Source: Mayfieldus sp963841445
Lineage (GTDB): Bacteria; Actinomycetota; Thermoleophilia; Solirubrobacterales; 70-9
Direction of reading: 5' to 3'
Assembly (NCBI GenBank): GCA_963841445.1
Contig: CAWJCP010000002.1
Span: 434,001 to 498,000, forward strand
Length of the DNA stretch: 64,000 nucleotides
The position numbers and the translations under genes are program-made. The notes under the pieces are model-generated. The model saw nothing but the letters and a program-made list of their open reading frames with translations. It made no database searches and was not told the origin of the DNA. Positions 25,726 through 34,799 of this stretch are shown here, one piece after another (within the stretch, counting starts at the first letter, position 1; the number at the start of each line of letters is the position of its first letter).

Positions 25726-25789
25726 GGGCCGCGAAACGAAGTGGAGCGGCAGTGGCATGTCAGGCGGCGAAGCCGCCGCAATTGATTCA
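25726..25789 (+). repeat. Dispersed hairpin element, copy B
   Basis: The first 42 bases equal copy A. It has the GCCGC/GCGGC stem with the GAAACGAAGTGGA loop, then a perfect hairpin GGCGGC-GAA-GCCGCC (25763-25777). It fills the gap between the stops of two convergent genes (glycosidase 3 and ispG), where the hairpin could end transcription from both sides. Confidence 0.7.
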
Positions 25790-25800
25790 GCGTCCCGCGA

Positions 25801-27081
25801 TTACGCCCGGGTGAACCGGCGCCCCGCGGTCGGCGAGGCTTCCTCGTCGAGCAGCACCTTCTCGGTCTCGCCCGCCCGCGCCGCCTCTGCCTCGAGCTTC
25901 GCGATCCGCTCCGGGGTCAGCTCGCCGGCATTCTCCTCCTCGATCCGCTCCAGCCACTCGGCGCCCTCACGCGCCTCGGCCTCGTCGCTGACGACCCGGC
26001 CGCGGTCCAGCGTCCGGTCGATCTCCTCGAACAGCGCGTCGACGAGCTCCGCCTGCGGGACCTTCCGCAACGGCTTTCCCTTCGAGAAGATCAGGCCTTC
26101 GTTCTTGGCGCCGGTGATCCCGAAGTCCGCATGCGAGGCCTCGCCGATCCCGTTCACGGCGCAGCCCAGGACGGCGACCTCGATCGGCTCCTCGTAGCTC
26201 TCCAGGCGCTGCTCGATTTCGGTCACCACGGTGTCCATGTCGAACTGCAGGCGGCCGCAGGTCGGGCATGCGATCAGCACCGGGCCGCGCTCGCGCAGCT
26301 GCAGGGCCTTGAGGATCTCCCAGGCAACCTTGACTTCCTCCTCGGCGTGAAAGGTCGAGAGGCTGATCCGGATCGTGTCGCCGACCCCGTCGGCGAGCAG
26401 CGTCCCGAGTCCAACCGCCGACTTCAGCGACCCGGACCACTTCGTGCCCGCCTCGGTGATCCCGAGGTGGATCGGGTAGGGAATCCGCTCGGCCAACAGC
26501 CGGTTGGCGGCGATCGTGTTGGGGACGTTGGTCGACTTGATCGAGACCTTGAAGCTCTCGAAGTCGAGGCCCTCCATAAGCTCGACGAACTCGACCGCGG
26601 CCTGGACCAGCGCCTCGACGGGCTCGGAGCGCTCGAGCTCGTGCAGGTGCTTGGGCAGCGAACCGGAGTTGACGCCGATCCGCATCGGCACGCCCGCCTT
26701 GGTGGCCTTGGCGGCGACCTCGGCGACCTTCTCGCGGCCGCCGATGTTGCCGGGGTTGAGGCGGATGCAGTCGGCGCCGGCGTCGATTGCCTTCAGCGCG
26801 AGGGTGTGATTGAAGTGGATGTCAGCGATCACCGGGATCGGTGAGCGCCGCACGATCGTCCGAAGCGCCTCAACGTCCTGATCGCGAGGAACCGCGACGC
26901 GGACGAGGTCGGCGCCCGCCTCTGCAACCTTTTCGATCTGCTCCATGGTCGCCTCGAGGTTGGCGGTCTCGGTCTTGGTCATCGTCTGCACGGCGACCGG
27001 CGCGCCGCCTCCGATCGGCACGTCGCGAACGAATATCTGGCGCTTCGAAGCCACGAGCAGAGGGTACCTGCGGCCATCCAT
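25801..27081 (-). CDS. ispG: 4-hydroxy-3-methylbut-2-enyl diphosphate synthase
   Basis: The 426-residue enzyme catalyses the penultimate step of the MEP isoprenoid pathway using a [4Fe-4S] cluster and reduced ferredoxin/flavodoxin. Visible are VQTMTKTETAN, VPVIADIHFNHTLAL-type barrel strands (PIPVIADIHFNHTLALKAI), RIGVNSGSLPK, and the cluster ligands in LIACPTCGRL and VAVLGCAVNG. A charged C-terminal extension of about 60 residues after the usual end (from about ERIEEENAGELTPERIAK) is longer than in E. coli IspG. ATG 27081 was chosen as the codon nearest to conserved sequence; a start inside ASKRQIFVRDV is possible. The other MEP gene here is dxr at 34.8 kb. Confidence 0.94.
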   Translation of the reverse strand: MDGRRYPLLVASKRQIFVRDVPIGGGAPVAVQTMTKTETANLEATMEQIEKVAEAGADLVRVAVPRDQDVEALRTIVRRSPIPVIADIHFNHTLALKAIDAGADCIRLNPGNIGGREKVAEVAAKATKAGVPMRIGVNSGSLPKHLHELERSEPVEALVQAAVEFVELMEGLDFESFKVSIKSTNVPNTIAANRLLAERIPYPIHLGITEAGTKWSGSLKSAVGLGTLLADGVGDTIRISLSTFHAEEEVKVAWEILKALQLRERGPVLIACPTCGRLQFDMDTVVTEIEQRLESYEEPIEVAVLGCAVNGIGEASHADFGITGAKNEGLIFSKGKPLRKVPQAELVDALFEEIDRTLDRGRVVSDEAEAREGAEWLERIEEENAGELTPERIAKLEAEAARAGETEKVLLDEEASPTAGRRFTRA

Positions 27082-27127
27082 CCGCTTGTGATTGCTCGTG
27101 CGCTGCGATACGAATACGGGTCCAGGG

Positions 27128-28027
27128 ATGATCAACAGGAATGGAAAGGGACTTCTGGCGCTCGCCGCATGCGCAGTCCTCGGCTGCCTGCTGGCGGCAC
27201 CGGCAGGGGCGACCTTTCACCTGATGAAGATCCGCGAGTTCGGGGCGGGAAACTTCGGGGCGGCCTTCAACGATTCCTATGTCGAGTTGCAGATGTATGC
27301 CGCCGGCCAGAACCACGTCGCCGGCCACACCCTCAACGTCTGGAGCCACACGGACCCGACACCGACTTCAACGACGTTCTCGGCTGACGTCGCCAACGGT
27401 CAGAATCAGGCGACGATTCTGATCGGCGATACCTCGATATCGGCGAGCTCCGACGCCACCAACATGGCGCTCAGCACGATCCAGACCAGCGGAGGCGGCC
27501 TGATCTGCTGGGAGAACATCGACTGCATCAGCGTCGGCACCGGACCGGCAGCGGGGGTAGTGCCACCCTCCGCGGTCGGCGCTCCCGCGCCCTTCCCGTT
27601 CACCGGAGAGGCAATCGGGCGGACGATCGCGCGCGACTGCCCGACCTCGCTCGACGCCGCCGACGACACTGACAGCGGTGCTGCCGACTTCTCGAAGGTG
27701 ACGCCGAACCCGCGCAACAACGCCGCCCCGGTCACCGAGAAGGCTTGCGCCCCCGGGGTCGGCGTCGGCGGCAAGCCGAACACGAAGATCAAGAAGCGCC
27801 CGAGAAATCGCTCCGCTGACAAGAGCCCGACCTTCAAGTTCAAGGCCGACGAGCCCGGGGCGACCTTCAAGTGCAAGCTAGACCGCAAGAAGTACCGGAG
27901 GTGCAAATCGCCGAAGACCTACCGCCACCTGAAGCCGGGCAGGCACAAGTTCAAGGTCAAGGCGATCGACGCCGACGGCAACGTCGACCCGACCCCCGCC
28001 AAGGACAAGTTCAAGGTCATTGCCTGA
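27128..28027 (+). CDS. Secreted protein with lamin-tail-like and Ig-like domains
   Basis: The 299-residue product has a signal peptide (GLLALAACAVLGCLLAAPAG, cleaved near AGATF). The first domain (HLMKIREFGAG, DSYVELQMYAAGQN, CWENIDCISVG, RTIARDCPTSLDAADDTD) resembles lamin-tail-like domains that are common in secreted actinobacterial proteins. The C-terminal domain (PTFKFKADEPGATFKCKLDR, then DADGNVDPTPAKDKFKV) is the Ig-like repeat frequent in Solirubrobacterales. No enzyme motif is present; adhesion or cell-surface structure is inferred. It is divergent from ispG, with 46 bp between starts. Confidence 0.75.
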   Translation: MINRNGKGLLALAACAVLGCLLAAPAGATFHLMKIREFGAGNFGAAFNDSYVELQMYAAGQNHVAGHTLNVWSHTDPTPTSTTFSADVANGQNQATILIGDTSISASSDATNMALSTIQTSGGGLICWENIDCISVGTGPAAGVVPPSAVGAPAPFPFTGEAIGRTIARDCPTSLDAADDTDSGAADFSKVTPNPRNNAAPVTEKACAPGVGVGGKPNTKIKKRPRNRSADKSPTFKFKADEPGATFKCKLDRKKYRRCKSPKTYRHLKPGRHKFKVKAIDADGNVDPTPAKDKFKVIA

Positions 28028-28105
28028 CTCACGCGGCTTTCGGTAGCCCCTGGACCGCCATATGAGGCACGAGCCGGTTTCGCTGGCGACGCCTGGCCGC
28101 GTCGA

Positions 28106-28111
28106 TATGCT
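28106..28111 (+). promoter_or_regulatory. Leaderless -10 element TATGCT
   Basis: TATGCT ends exactly 6 nt before ATG 28118. No ribosome-binding site is seen before the ATG, consistent with a leaderless mRNA. Confidence 0.5.
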
Positions 28112-28117
28112 CTGCGC

Positions 28118-29056
28118 ATGGTGCGGCGATGGGCATTCTCCGTATTCCTCGCTTGCTCGGCGTCGCTTTTCCTCGTCGCGCCGGCGAGTGGCGCGGTGAC
28201 CATCGGAAGCAACCTGACCAGTGACGCGACGGACAACATGCCGGGTTGCGGGAACGCGGGCCTGCCCTGTACTGCTCTGACATTTGACGCCCCACCATCA
28301 CTGGTCGCCGCGGGAGGTCTGCGCTCGCCGGTCACCGGAGTCGTGACCAGTTGGACGTTCAAGTCGGGCAGCGGCTCTCCAACCAGCGTCAGCTTGCGGG
28401 TGTTGCGCCCGACTGCAGGGCTCTCCTTCACCGGCGCCGGGACCAGCCCACCGCGTGCCGCAGTGATTGGCACCAACGGGCCCTTCCTGGCCAGTCTGCC
28501 AATCAATGCCGGCGATGCGATCGGACTCGACAGCTCCTCTGCTGCTCTTGTCCTCGCCGACACGGTCGGTGCGACGATGGACTGGTGGCAGGTGCCGAGC
28601 CTCCTCGACGGCCAGACGCGGATGGGCACCGCGACGACCTCGCGCGAGGTGATGGTCCAGGCGACGGTCGAGCCGGCCTCGACCACGACGACTAAGCCGG
28701 AGCAGACTCTGAGGGCCAAGAAGAGACAGAAGCTTGCCAAGGCGGCGGTGACCGACACGCTCGACAAGTCGGGAACGGTGCGCCTGCGGGCAAAGGTCAA
28801 GGTGCCGGGCCACCCGCGTAAGTCACGCGCCCTGCGGGTCGTCGCGAGAGCAGTGAAGAGCAAGAAGGCGAACGCGACGCTTGCGGCGCAGGCGAAAACC
28901 CGGATAAGGATCAAGTTCTCGCGCTCCGCCCGCAAGAAGATCAAGCCCGCGATCAGGAAGACCCACAAGCCTCTCAAGGTGGTCGTTACGAGCACGGCGA
29001 CCGACAGCTTCGGCAACAGTGCGACCGGCAAAGTCCGGTTCAAGCTGATCCGCTAA
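28118..29056 (+). CDS. Secreted hypothetical protein with basic C-terminal domain
   Basis: The 312-residue product has a signal peptide (WAFSVFLACSASLFLVAPAS). The N-terminal domain (GAVTIGSNLTSDATDNMPGC to VQATVEPAS) is Gly/Thr/Ser-rich and beta-prone, with a Cys pair (PGCGNAGLPC). A Thr-rich linker leads to a Lys/Arg-rich beta domain (GTVRLRAKVKVPGHPRKSRA) ending with GNSATGKVRFKLIR. Similar basic tails occur on secreted proteins elsewhere in this window. No enzymatic signature. It is 90 bp after the lamin-tail-like gene but has its own TATGCT box. Confidence 0.65.
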   Translation: MVRRWAFSVFLACSASLFLVAPASGAVTIGSNLTSDATDNMPGCGNAGLPCTALTFDAPPSLVAAGGLRSPVTGVVTSWTFKSGSGSPTSVSLRVLRPTAGLSFTGAGTSPPRAAVIGTNGPFLASLPINAGDAIGLDSSSAALVLADTVGATMDWWQVPSLLDGQTRMGTATTSREVMVQATVEPASTTTTKPEQTLRAKKRQKLAKAAVTDTLDKSGTVRLRAKVKVPGHPRKSRALRVVARAVKSKKANATLAAQAKTRIRIKFSRSARKKIKPAIRKTHKPLKVVVTSTATDSFGNSATGKVRFKLIR

Positions 29057-29081
29057 TCGCAGCCGCGTTGGAGAGGGCCCA

Positions 29082-29690
29082 CTAGGGCGAGAGGCGCTCG
29101 ATCGACCAGCCAGCGCCGTCGCGGCGGTAGCGAAAGCGGTCGTGAAGCCGCTCCTCCCCCTGGTTCCAGAACTCGAGCTCCTCGGCGAGCAGACGATAGC
29201 CCCCCCAGTGCGGCGGGCGTCCGGGGGCGGCGCCCGCGAAGCGCTCGTCCGCCGCGGCGACCAGTGCGTCAAGGCGCTCGCGTGATTCGACCGGTTGGCT
29301 CTGGTGCGACGCCCAGGCGCCGAGCTGGCGCTCGCGGGGGCGGGTCTGGAAATAGCGGTCCGACTCCTCCCCGCCCAGCTTCTCGACCCGGCCGCTGATC
29401 CGCACCTGGCGGCCCAGCTCGCGCCACCAGAAGACGAGCGCGGCGCGCGGGTTCGCGTCGAGCTGCTGCGCCTTGGGGCTGCGGTAGTCGCTGTGGAACT
29501 CAAAGCCGTCGGGCCCGAATCCCTTCAGGAGCACGAAGCGCGCGGCGGGGGCGCCGTCGACGTCCGCCGTCGCCAGGACCATCGCATCGGCCAGCGGCGC
29601 GCTCTGCTCCGCCTCCGCAAACCAGGCCGCGAACTGATCGATCGGATCGTCGGCGAGGTCGGAGCGGTGCAGCGATCCCCGAGCCATCAA
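29082..29690 (-). CDS. pdxH: Pyridoxamine/pyridoxine 5'-phosphate oxidase
   Basis: The 202-residue FMN enzyme makes pyridoxal 5'-phosphate. Family blocks are visible: ARFVLLKGFGPDGFEFHSDY, SPKAQQLDANPRAALVFWW, RQVRISGRVEKL, SDRYFQTRPRERQLGAWAS and a C-terminal ELEFWNQGEERLHDRFRY. The last is the PNPOx dimerisation region that binds FMN and substrate. Length is near the usual 210-220. The start overlaps the stop of the alpha/alpha-toroid gene by ATGA, so the two are translationally coupled. Confidence 0.93.
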   Translation of the reverse strand: MMARGSLHRSDLADDPIDQFAAWFAEAEQSAPLADAMVLATADVDGAPAARFVLLKGFGPDGFEFHSDYRSPKAQQLDANPRAALVFWWRELGRQVRISGRVEKLGGEESDRYFQTRPRERQLGAWASHQSQPVESRERLDALVAAADERFAGAAPGRPPHWGGYRLLAEELEFWNQGEERLHDRFRYRRDGAGWSIERLSP

Positions 29691-30802
29691 GCGTCGCTGC
29701 CGGCGAGGTGCTCACGCCCCGCCCATGCCTCGAGCAGCCAACCGAGCTGGTGGGGTCGCATCGAGCGATTCAGCTCCAGCTCCTCGGGATCGGCAGGCGC
29801 GGTGCGGCGCGCAGATAGGTCGCGGCGGCGTTGCGTGCCTGATGGGCGCGCGCGAAGCGCTGCTTGCGGCGAATCGAGCGATAGACCATCTCGGGCATCG
29901 GGGTCGAGCATCTGCGCGCCCAGCTCGTTGCCTCCGTAGCTCCAGTCGAGACTGCGCACGGCGACCTCGCGGTAGCGCGGGTCGCCGCTCGCCTCGCTGA
30001 GCCCGTGCATGCCGATCATCGCCATCGAGTCCTGATGCATCGAGTAGAGCTCGTAGGGCTCGACCACGGTCCCGCGCAGCGGGTCGTATATCCACGGCCA
30101 GGCCCCGTTGGGCATCTGGTTGGCGAGCAGAAGCTCGCCGATCGAGCGAGCGGCCCGCAGAGCCGGGTCGTCGTCGCGGATGCGGGCCAGCTGCGAGAGG
30201 GCCTGCACGGAGTGGATTTGGTCGGCGAAATGCGGCAATCGCTTGCGCCGCCCGCGTGCGACATGCGTGACCAGGCCGTCGCGCGGGCGCCGCTCCTCGA
30301 TCAGCTGCTCGCGGCAGCGGGCCAGGATGCGCTCACCACTGCCGAGCTCCCGGCGCGCGCCCGCCTCGGTGAGCCCGGTGACGATCCATGCGACCTCCAT
30401 GCTGGTCAAACCCTCGAGCCCGTTGCGCTCCAGGCTGGCCTCCAGCGCGTCGACCAGCTCGCCGACCGCGTCCCCCCCGCTCCTCGATTCGCTCCAGAGC
30501 GCCAGGCCCAGGTCGCCGGGCGTGAGCTCCGTTGAACCGACCTCGGAGAGGATCCGGCTGCGCATCGCTCCGAGGTGGAAGGGGTGCTCGATGTCGTGCT
30601 CCTCGGCACGCAGCAATCCGATCAGGACGATCAGCGTGTAGCGCAGCGAGCGGCCCTCTGGACGCCCAGCATCCGCCCTGACCTGATGGCAGAAGACGCC
30701 GTCGGCGAGCTGAAGCGAGGGAAGCCTGCGCAGCGCGAAGCGCTCCAGCTCGCGAACCCGCTCGACGCGATCGACTGCGGCGGCCTCCACCCCGTCGCTC
30801 AC
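29687..30802 (-). CDS. Alpha/alpha-toroid (terpene cyclase/glycosidase-like) protein, locally frameshifted
   Basis: About 371 codons encode a mostly helical protein. Blocks such as PHFADQIHSVQALSQLARIR, LLLANQMPNGAWPWIYDP and YELYSMHQDSMAMIGMHGLS resemble the repeated helical hairpins of prenyltransferase/terpene-cyclase or six-hairpin glycosidase toroids. Specific activity unknown. Between about 29797 and 29908 the sequence runs better in another frame (EMVYRSIRRKQRFARAHQAR), then returns; two opposite one-base shifts explain this. GTG 30802 overlaps the stop of a 22-residue upstream frame. It is coupled to pdxH. Confidence 0.6.
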   Translation of the reverse strand: MSDGVEAAAVDRVERVRELERFALRRLPSLQLADGVFCHQVRADAGRPEGRSLRYTLIVLIGLLRAEEHDIEHPFHLGAMRSRILSEVGSTELTPGDLGLALWSESRSGGDAVGELVDALEASLERNGLEGLTSMEVAWIVTGLTEAGARRELGSGERILARCREQLIEERRPRDGLVTHVARGRRKRLPHFADQIHSVQALSQLARIRDDDPALRAARSIGELLLANQMPNGAWPWIYDPLRGTVVEPYELYSMHQDSMAMIGMHGLSEASGDPRYREVAVRSLDWSYGGNELGAQMLDPDARDGLSLDSPQAALRARPSGTQRRRDLSARRTAPADPEELELNRSMRPHQLGWLLEAWAGREHLAGSDA

Positions 30803-30867
30803 GCGGTTTGCGCTTCCTCGAGCAACTCCGGCGGATAGATCGTCGTCCGGCTGAGGGGCTTGGGCAT
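30799..30867 (-). CDS. Possible 22-residue leader or small protein
   Basis: ATG 30867 lies 6 nt after TAGCCT, the window's usual leaderless spacing. The frame has high G/C at third positions and ends in a TGA overlapping the GTG of the next gene (GTGA). The product begins MPKPLSRTTIYPPELLEEAQ. It could be a real small protein, a coupling leader, or the true N-terminus of the next gene separated by another one-base error. Confidence 0.35.
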   Translation of the reverse strand: MPKPLSRTTIYPPELLEEAQTA

Positions 30868-30922
30868 GCCCTTAGGCTAAACGGGCTCCATGGTCGGTCG
30901 GAGGACGCCGGCGGGGCTGCGA

Positions 30923-31738
30923 CTACTCGGCGGCTGCCGGCTCGACGCCGCGCGGCCGCTCGGCGTCGAGCTCGCGCGGCTCGCCGATGTAGAAGCCCTG
31001 CGCGTAATCGACCCCGAGCCGCTTCAGCAGCTCGAAGCTGAGCCCGTCCTCGACCCCGACCGCGGCGGTCTTGCGGCCGAGCTTGCCGGCGAGGTCGACG
31101 ATGCATCCCATCACGTGGTAGTCGTCGAGGCTGCGCGGCAGGTCGCGCACGAACTCGCGCCCAACCTTGATCATCTGCGCCGGCAGGAGCTTGACGAACT
31201 GAAGCGAGGCGAAGCCGATGCCGAAATCGTCGACCGCGAGGTCACAGCCGATCTCGGTGAGCCGTATCGCAAGCTTTTGCGCCGCGTCGAGGTCGGTGCC
31301 GGCGCTGTTCTCGGAGATCTCGAAGGTGATGTTGCCCGGGTCCAGTCCCTCCCTTACCGCGGCCTCCACGGATTCGATCAGCCCGGGCTCGCTCAGCGAG
31401 TGGGCGGAGAGGTTGATCGAGACGTGTCGCCCGTTGCGGGCCAGGACGAGGCCCTTGCGGATCATGATCGAGTCGATCTCGCAGGCGAGGCCGAATGCCT
31501 CCGCGGTCGCCAGAAAGGCAAAGGGCTGGATCAGCTCGCCGTCGCGGGTCTGGATCCGCACCAGCAGCTCCTCGCTGGCGACGGCTCCGGTTCGCAGGTC
31601 GAGCATCGGCTGCGAGAAGACGACGAGGCGATCGTGCTCGATCGCGTCGCGCACCTGCTCGACCGAGAGCGCCGGCGGGTCGCCGACCTCAGCCGGCGTC
31701 GGGTTGCTGATCCCCTCTGGGGCCTGTCCTGCCTCCAT
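30923..31738 (-). CDS. EAL-domain c-di-GMP phosphodiesterase
   Basis: The product (271 residues from ATG 31738; a GTG at 31777 is an alternative) is a stand-alone EAL domain. The metal- and substrate-binding positions can be matched: Glu in SEELLVRI (an ELL variant of EAL), Asn in HVSINLSAHS, Glu in ITFEISENS, Asp-Asp in AVDDFGIGFASL, Lys in MIKVGREF, Glu in AVGVEDG and Gln in YAQGFYIGEP. All eight key residues are present, so hydrolysis of c-di-GMP to pGpG is likely. The KID triplet is KVG. No GGDEF or sensor domain is attached. It may act with the RsiG-like protein. Confidence 0.82.
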   Translation of the reverse strand: MEAGQAPEGISNPTPAEVGDPPALSVEQVRDAIEHDRLVVFSQPMLDLRTGAVASEELLVRIQTRDGELIQPFAFLATAEAFGLACEIDSIMIRKGLVLARNGRHVSINLSAHSLSEPGLIESVEAAVREGLDPGNITFEISENSAGTDLDAAQKLAIRLTEIGCDLAVDDFGIGFASLQFVKLLPAQMIKVGREFVRDLPRSLDDYHVMGCIVDLAGKLGRKTAAVGVEDGLSFELLKRLGVDYAQGFYIGEPRELDAERPRGVEPAAAE

Positions 31739-31824
31739 GGGCGCTCTATCGTCAGCCACAGGCAGGCAGCCAAGCACGGAAAGCCGCCGCCCAGAAAGGC
31801 GGCATCCACGCCTGGACGGATGTA

Positions 31825-33652
31825 TCAGGAACCGGCTTGCTTTTCCTGCGAGTAGAGGCGCTCGATCTCGGCCTCATACTTCGCGACGATCGGCTTGCGC
31901 TTCAGCTTCATCGTCGGGGTCAGCTCGTCGCCGCCCGGCATCCACTCGGCGGGCAACACGCTGAACTTCTTGACCTGCTCGACTCGCGACATCTTCGCGT
32001 TCGCCTCATCGACGGCGGCCTGGATCGCGGCCCGAGTGTGGGCCTCGCCGGCCAGTTGCTCGAGCGAGCCCTCGAGCCCGTTCTCCTGCGCCCAGACCGG
32101 CGCGTAGTCCGGGTCGAGGACGATCAAGGCCACGTTGTAAGGCCGTCCGTCACCGATCGCGACGCACTGTCCGATCAGCGGGCTCGCCGCCTTCAGCTTC
32201 GACTCGATGTTGGCCGGCGACATGTTCTTGCCCGCCGCGTTGATGATCAGCTCCTTCTTGCGGTCGACGATCTTCAGGTAGCCGTCCTCGTCGAGCTCGC
32301 CGATGTCCCCACTCAGAAGCCAACCCTCGGAGTCGATCGTCTCCGCGTTTTTCTCCGGCATGTTGCGATAGCCCGGCATCACCGAGTCGCCCCTGACCAG
32401 CACCTCGCCGTCCTCGGCCAGCTTGACCTCGATTCCCGGCACCGGCGGCCCCACCGTCCCCAGCTTCACCTTCCCGGGCGGGTTGCAGGTCGCGACCCCG
32501 CAGGTCTCCGACATCCCCCAGAGCTCGCCGACCGGGATCCCGATCGCGTGGAAGAACTCGAGCACCTCGAGCGGCGTCGGCGCAGCGCCGACGTTGACCG
32601 CGACCGCCTCGTCGAGGCCGAGCGCGCTGCGCAGTCGCCGAGAACATCGTCCGGTCGGCCTCCTCGGCAGCGGCGGCGACGTCGTCGGGCACGTTCTCGC
32701 CGGCCTGCTCGGCGCGCAGCTTCGCCAATGCTGCCTCCAGCCCCTTCTGCGCCGGCTCGCGCTGCTCGGCGGGAAGGCTCGCCATATTGCCCTCCAGCGC
32801 CGCCTTCAGCTTCTCGAAGATGCGGGGCACGGCGAAGAACCAGGTCGGCTTCACCTGGGGCAGGAACTCGCCGATCTTGCGCGGGTCGGGGCAGATGTGG
32901 ACCGAGGGGCCTCGCACCACGGGCAGGTAGTAATGCGCGCCCCGCTCGGCTATGTGCGCGGCCGGCAGCCAGGAGATCACCTTCGCCCCCCGGTCCGGAA
33001 TCGCGATCATGTCCTCGACCCCGGCCGTGAGCGCCATCAGGTTGCGATGCGTGAGCTGGACGCCCTTCGGCGGGCCGGTGGTACCCGAGGTGTAGATCAG
33101 GGTCAGCAGGTCGTCGAGCTCGACCTCTGCTGCCGCCGCGGCCGCATCGAAGCCGGGATCGGCTGACTCGACCTCCTCCAGGGTCGCGGTACCCCCGTCG
33201 CCGTCGACGACGATCAGCTGCTCGAGCTCCGGGAGGTCCTTGCGGGCGGCTTCGAACTGCTTCAGGAACGCGGCCTCGACGATCGCGACCTTGGCGCCCG
33301 CATCGCCGACCGCGTAGGCGATCTGCTCCGGCGAGGAGGTCTGATAGATCGAGAATGGGACGGCGCCGAGCGCCACCGCGCCGAGGTCGCAGGGGATGAA
33401 CTCGGGGCGGTTGTTGAGCATGATCGCGACCGTGTTCCCTTTGCCGACGCCAAGCCCGTGCAGTCCACCGGCGATCGCGTCGACACGGGCGCGCAGCTCG
33501 CTCCAGGTGATCGAGTAGTCGTCCGGCCCGAGAATCGCCGCGTCGTCGCCGAGGCGATCGACGGTGATCAGGAAAGCCTCGTAGAGATTTTGCGCCGGCG
33601 GCTCGGTGCCGGGCCCGCCGCTTGCGTAGCGCTCCGAGGTGATGACTTCCAT
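31825..33652 (-). CDS. Long-chain acyl-CoA synthetase, AMP-binding (frameshifted)
   Basis: From ATG 33652 (SD GGAGGAGG upstream) the frame shows ANL adenylation motifs LTLIYTSGTTGPPKGVQLTH and WFFAVPRIFEKLKAAL. Near 32636-32643, after DRTMFS, the frame shifts by one base. The continuation LRSALGLDEAVAVNVGAAPT, then GELWGMSETCGVATCNPPGK, GDIGELDEDGYLKIVDRKKE and NMSPANIESKL completes the enzyme to the stop at 31825. The total is about 608 residues, the usual size for long-chain fatty-acid CoA ligases. It activates fatty acids for lipid synthesis or degradation. One extra base in TTCTCGGCGACTG explains the break; sequencing error is likely. Confidence 0.85.
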
Positions 33653-33707
33653 GCTCGCTCCTCCTCCGCGACGAACGCTACCGCAGCTTGCTTCGCTTGC
33701 GCGGACT

Positions 33708-34799
33708 TCAGCGCACGTTGAAACCTTGGCCCGTGAGCCTCCCGATGTCGTTGGTGAGGCCGATCACGAACAGCATGATCACGAGCACGAACCCGAGCAC
33801 CCCGGCCCGCTCCATGACGCTGAACGGAACCGGGCTGCCACGCAGCTTCTCGACCAGGCTCCAGAAGATGTGGCCGCCGTCGAGGGGAAGGAACGGGAAG
33901 AGGTTGATCAGGCCCAGCGAAAGGCTGACCACGGCAAGCAGCACCAGCGCCTCGCGGGCGCCGAGCCCGATCGTCTGGTGGGCGACGTCGCTGGTCCCGA
34001 CGATTCCCGAGACCTGCTTGCGCTGCTCGGGCTCGAAGATCCTTCCGATCACGCTGACCGTCTTGTGGGTGACCAGCCACATGAAGCTGACCGAGCGCCC
34101 GGCGGCTCCGGCCACGTTGAGGTTCGCGGGCGTTGACCCGTAGGAAAAACCGACCCGGGTCCGCTTCACCGCCGGGTCGTAGCGCGGATAGATCGTCAGC
34201 GTCCGGGCCCGCCCATCGCGGGCGATCGTCAGTTTCACCGGAGTCTTTGCGCGACAGCCGTCGGTGGGCTCGCCCGCGCACTTGTGGCTCGCGACTGTCT
34301 CGCCGAAGCGGGTCAGCCTCTGCTCGAGGCCGAGATCCGGAAAGCGCTGGCCGTCAACGGCGACGACCCTGTCCCCCGGCTTCAGGTGCGCGGCGGCGGC
34401 GGGACTGCCGTGGTCGATCTCGCCGACGCTGTTGTTGATGTCGGTGACCCCGAAGGCGAGCACGAAGAGGATCACGAAGGCGATCGCGATGTTGACCGCG
34501 GGGCCCGCGCCGATCACCACGATTCGCTTCCAGACCGGCTGGCTGTAGTAGGCCCGAGGGGCGACGTCCGGAGGCAGCTCCTCCTCCGGATTCATGCCGG
34601 TGATCTTCACGAAGCCACCGGCCGGGATGGCGCCGATCCCGTATTCGGTTTCGCCGCGCTTGATCGAAACCAGCTTCGGCGGGAAGAAGAGGAAGAAGCG
34701 CTCGACCCGCATCCCGCACAGCTTCGCCGCCGTGAAGTGCCCCGCCTCGTGGGCGACGATAAGAAACGTGAAGCCGAGGACGACGAGCACCCAGCTCAT
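33708..34799 (-). CDS. rseP: Site-2 intramembrane zinc metalloprotease RseP
   Basis: The 363-residue membrane protease has the zinc motif LIVAHEAGHFTAAKLCG in the first helix, a GGFVKITGM block, one PDZ domain (DHGSPAAAAHLKPGDRVVAV), and the second active-site motif FLPLDGGHIFWSL near the C-terminus. RseP-type proteases cut anti-sigma factors and signal-peptide remnants inside the membrane; the RskA-like fusion at 13.9 kb is a conceivable substrate (inference). The ATG overlaps the dxr stop (ATGA). Order dxr-rseP is the common arrangement in actinobacteria, usually followed by ispG, which here is displaced 8 kb. Confidence 0.92.
   Translation of the reverse strand: MSWVLVVLGFTFLIVAHEAGHFTAAKLCGMRVERFFLFFPPKLVSIKRGETEYGIGAIPAGGFVKITGMNPEEELPPDVAPRAYYSQPVWKRIVVIGAGPAVNIAIAFVILFVLAFGVTDINNSVGEIDHGSPAAAAHLKPGDRVVAVDGQRFPDLGLEQRLTRFGETVASHKCAGEPTDGCRAKTPVKLTIARDGRARTLTIYPRYDPAVKRTRVGFSYGSTPANLNVAGAAGRSVSFMWLVTHKTVSVIGRIFEPEQRKQVSGIVGTSDVAHQTIGLGAREALVLLAVVSLSLGLINLFPFLPLDGGHIFWSLVEKLRGSPVPFSVMERAGVLGFVLVIMLFVIGLTNDIGRLTGQGFNVR

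Noticed and set aside
25724..26197. Plus-strand frame starting in the repeat (peptide like that after ccdA)
   Set aside because: The peptide similarity comes from the repeated DNA itself; the rest of the frame is antisense to ispG.
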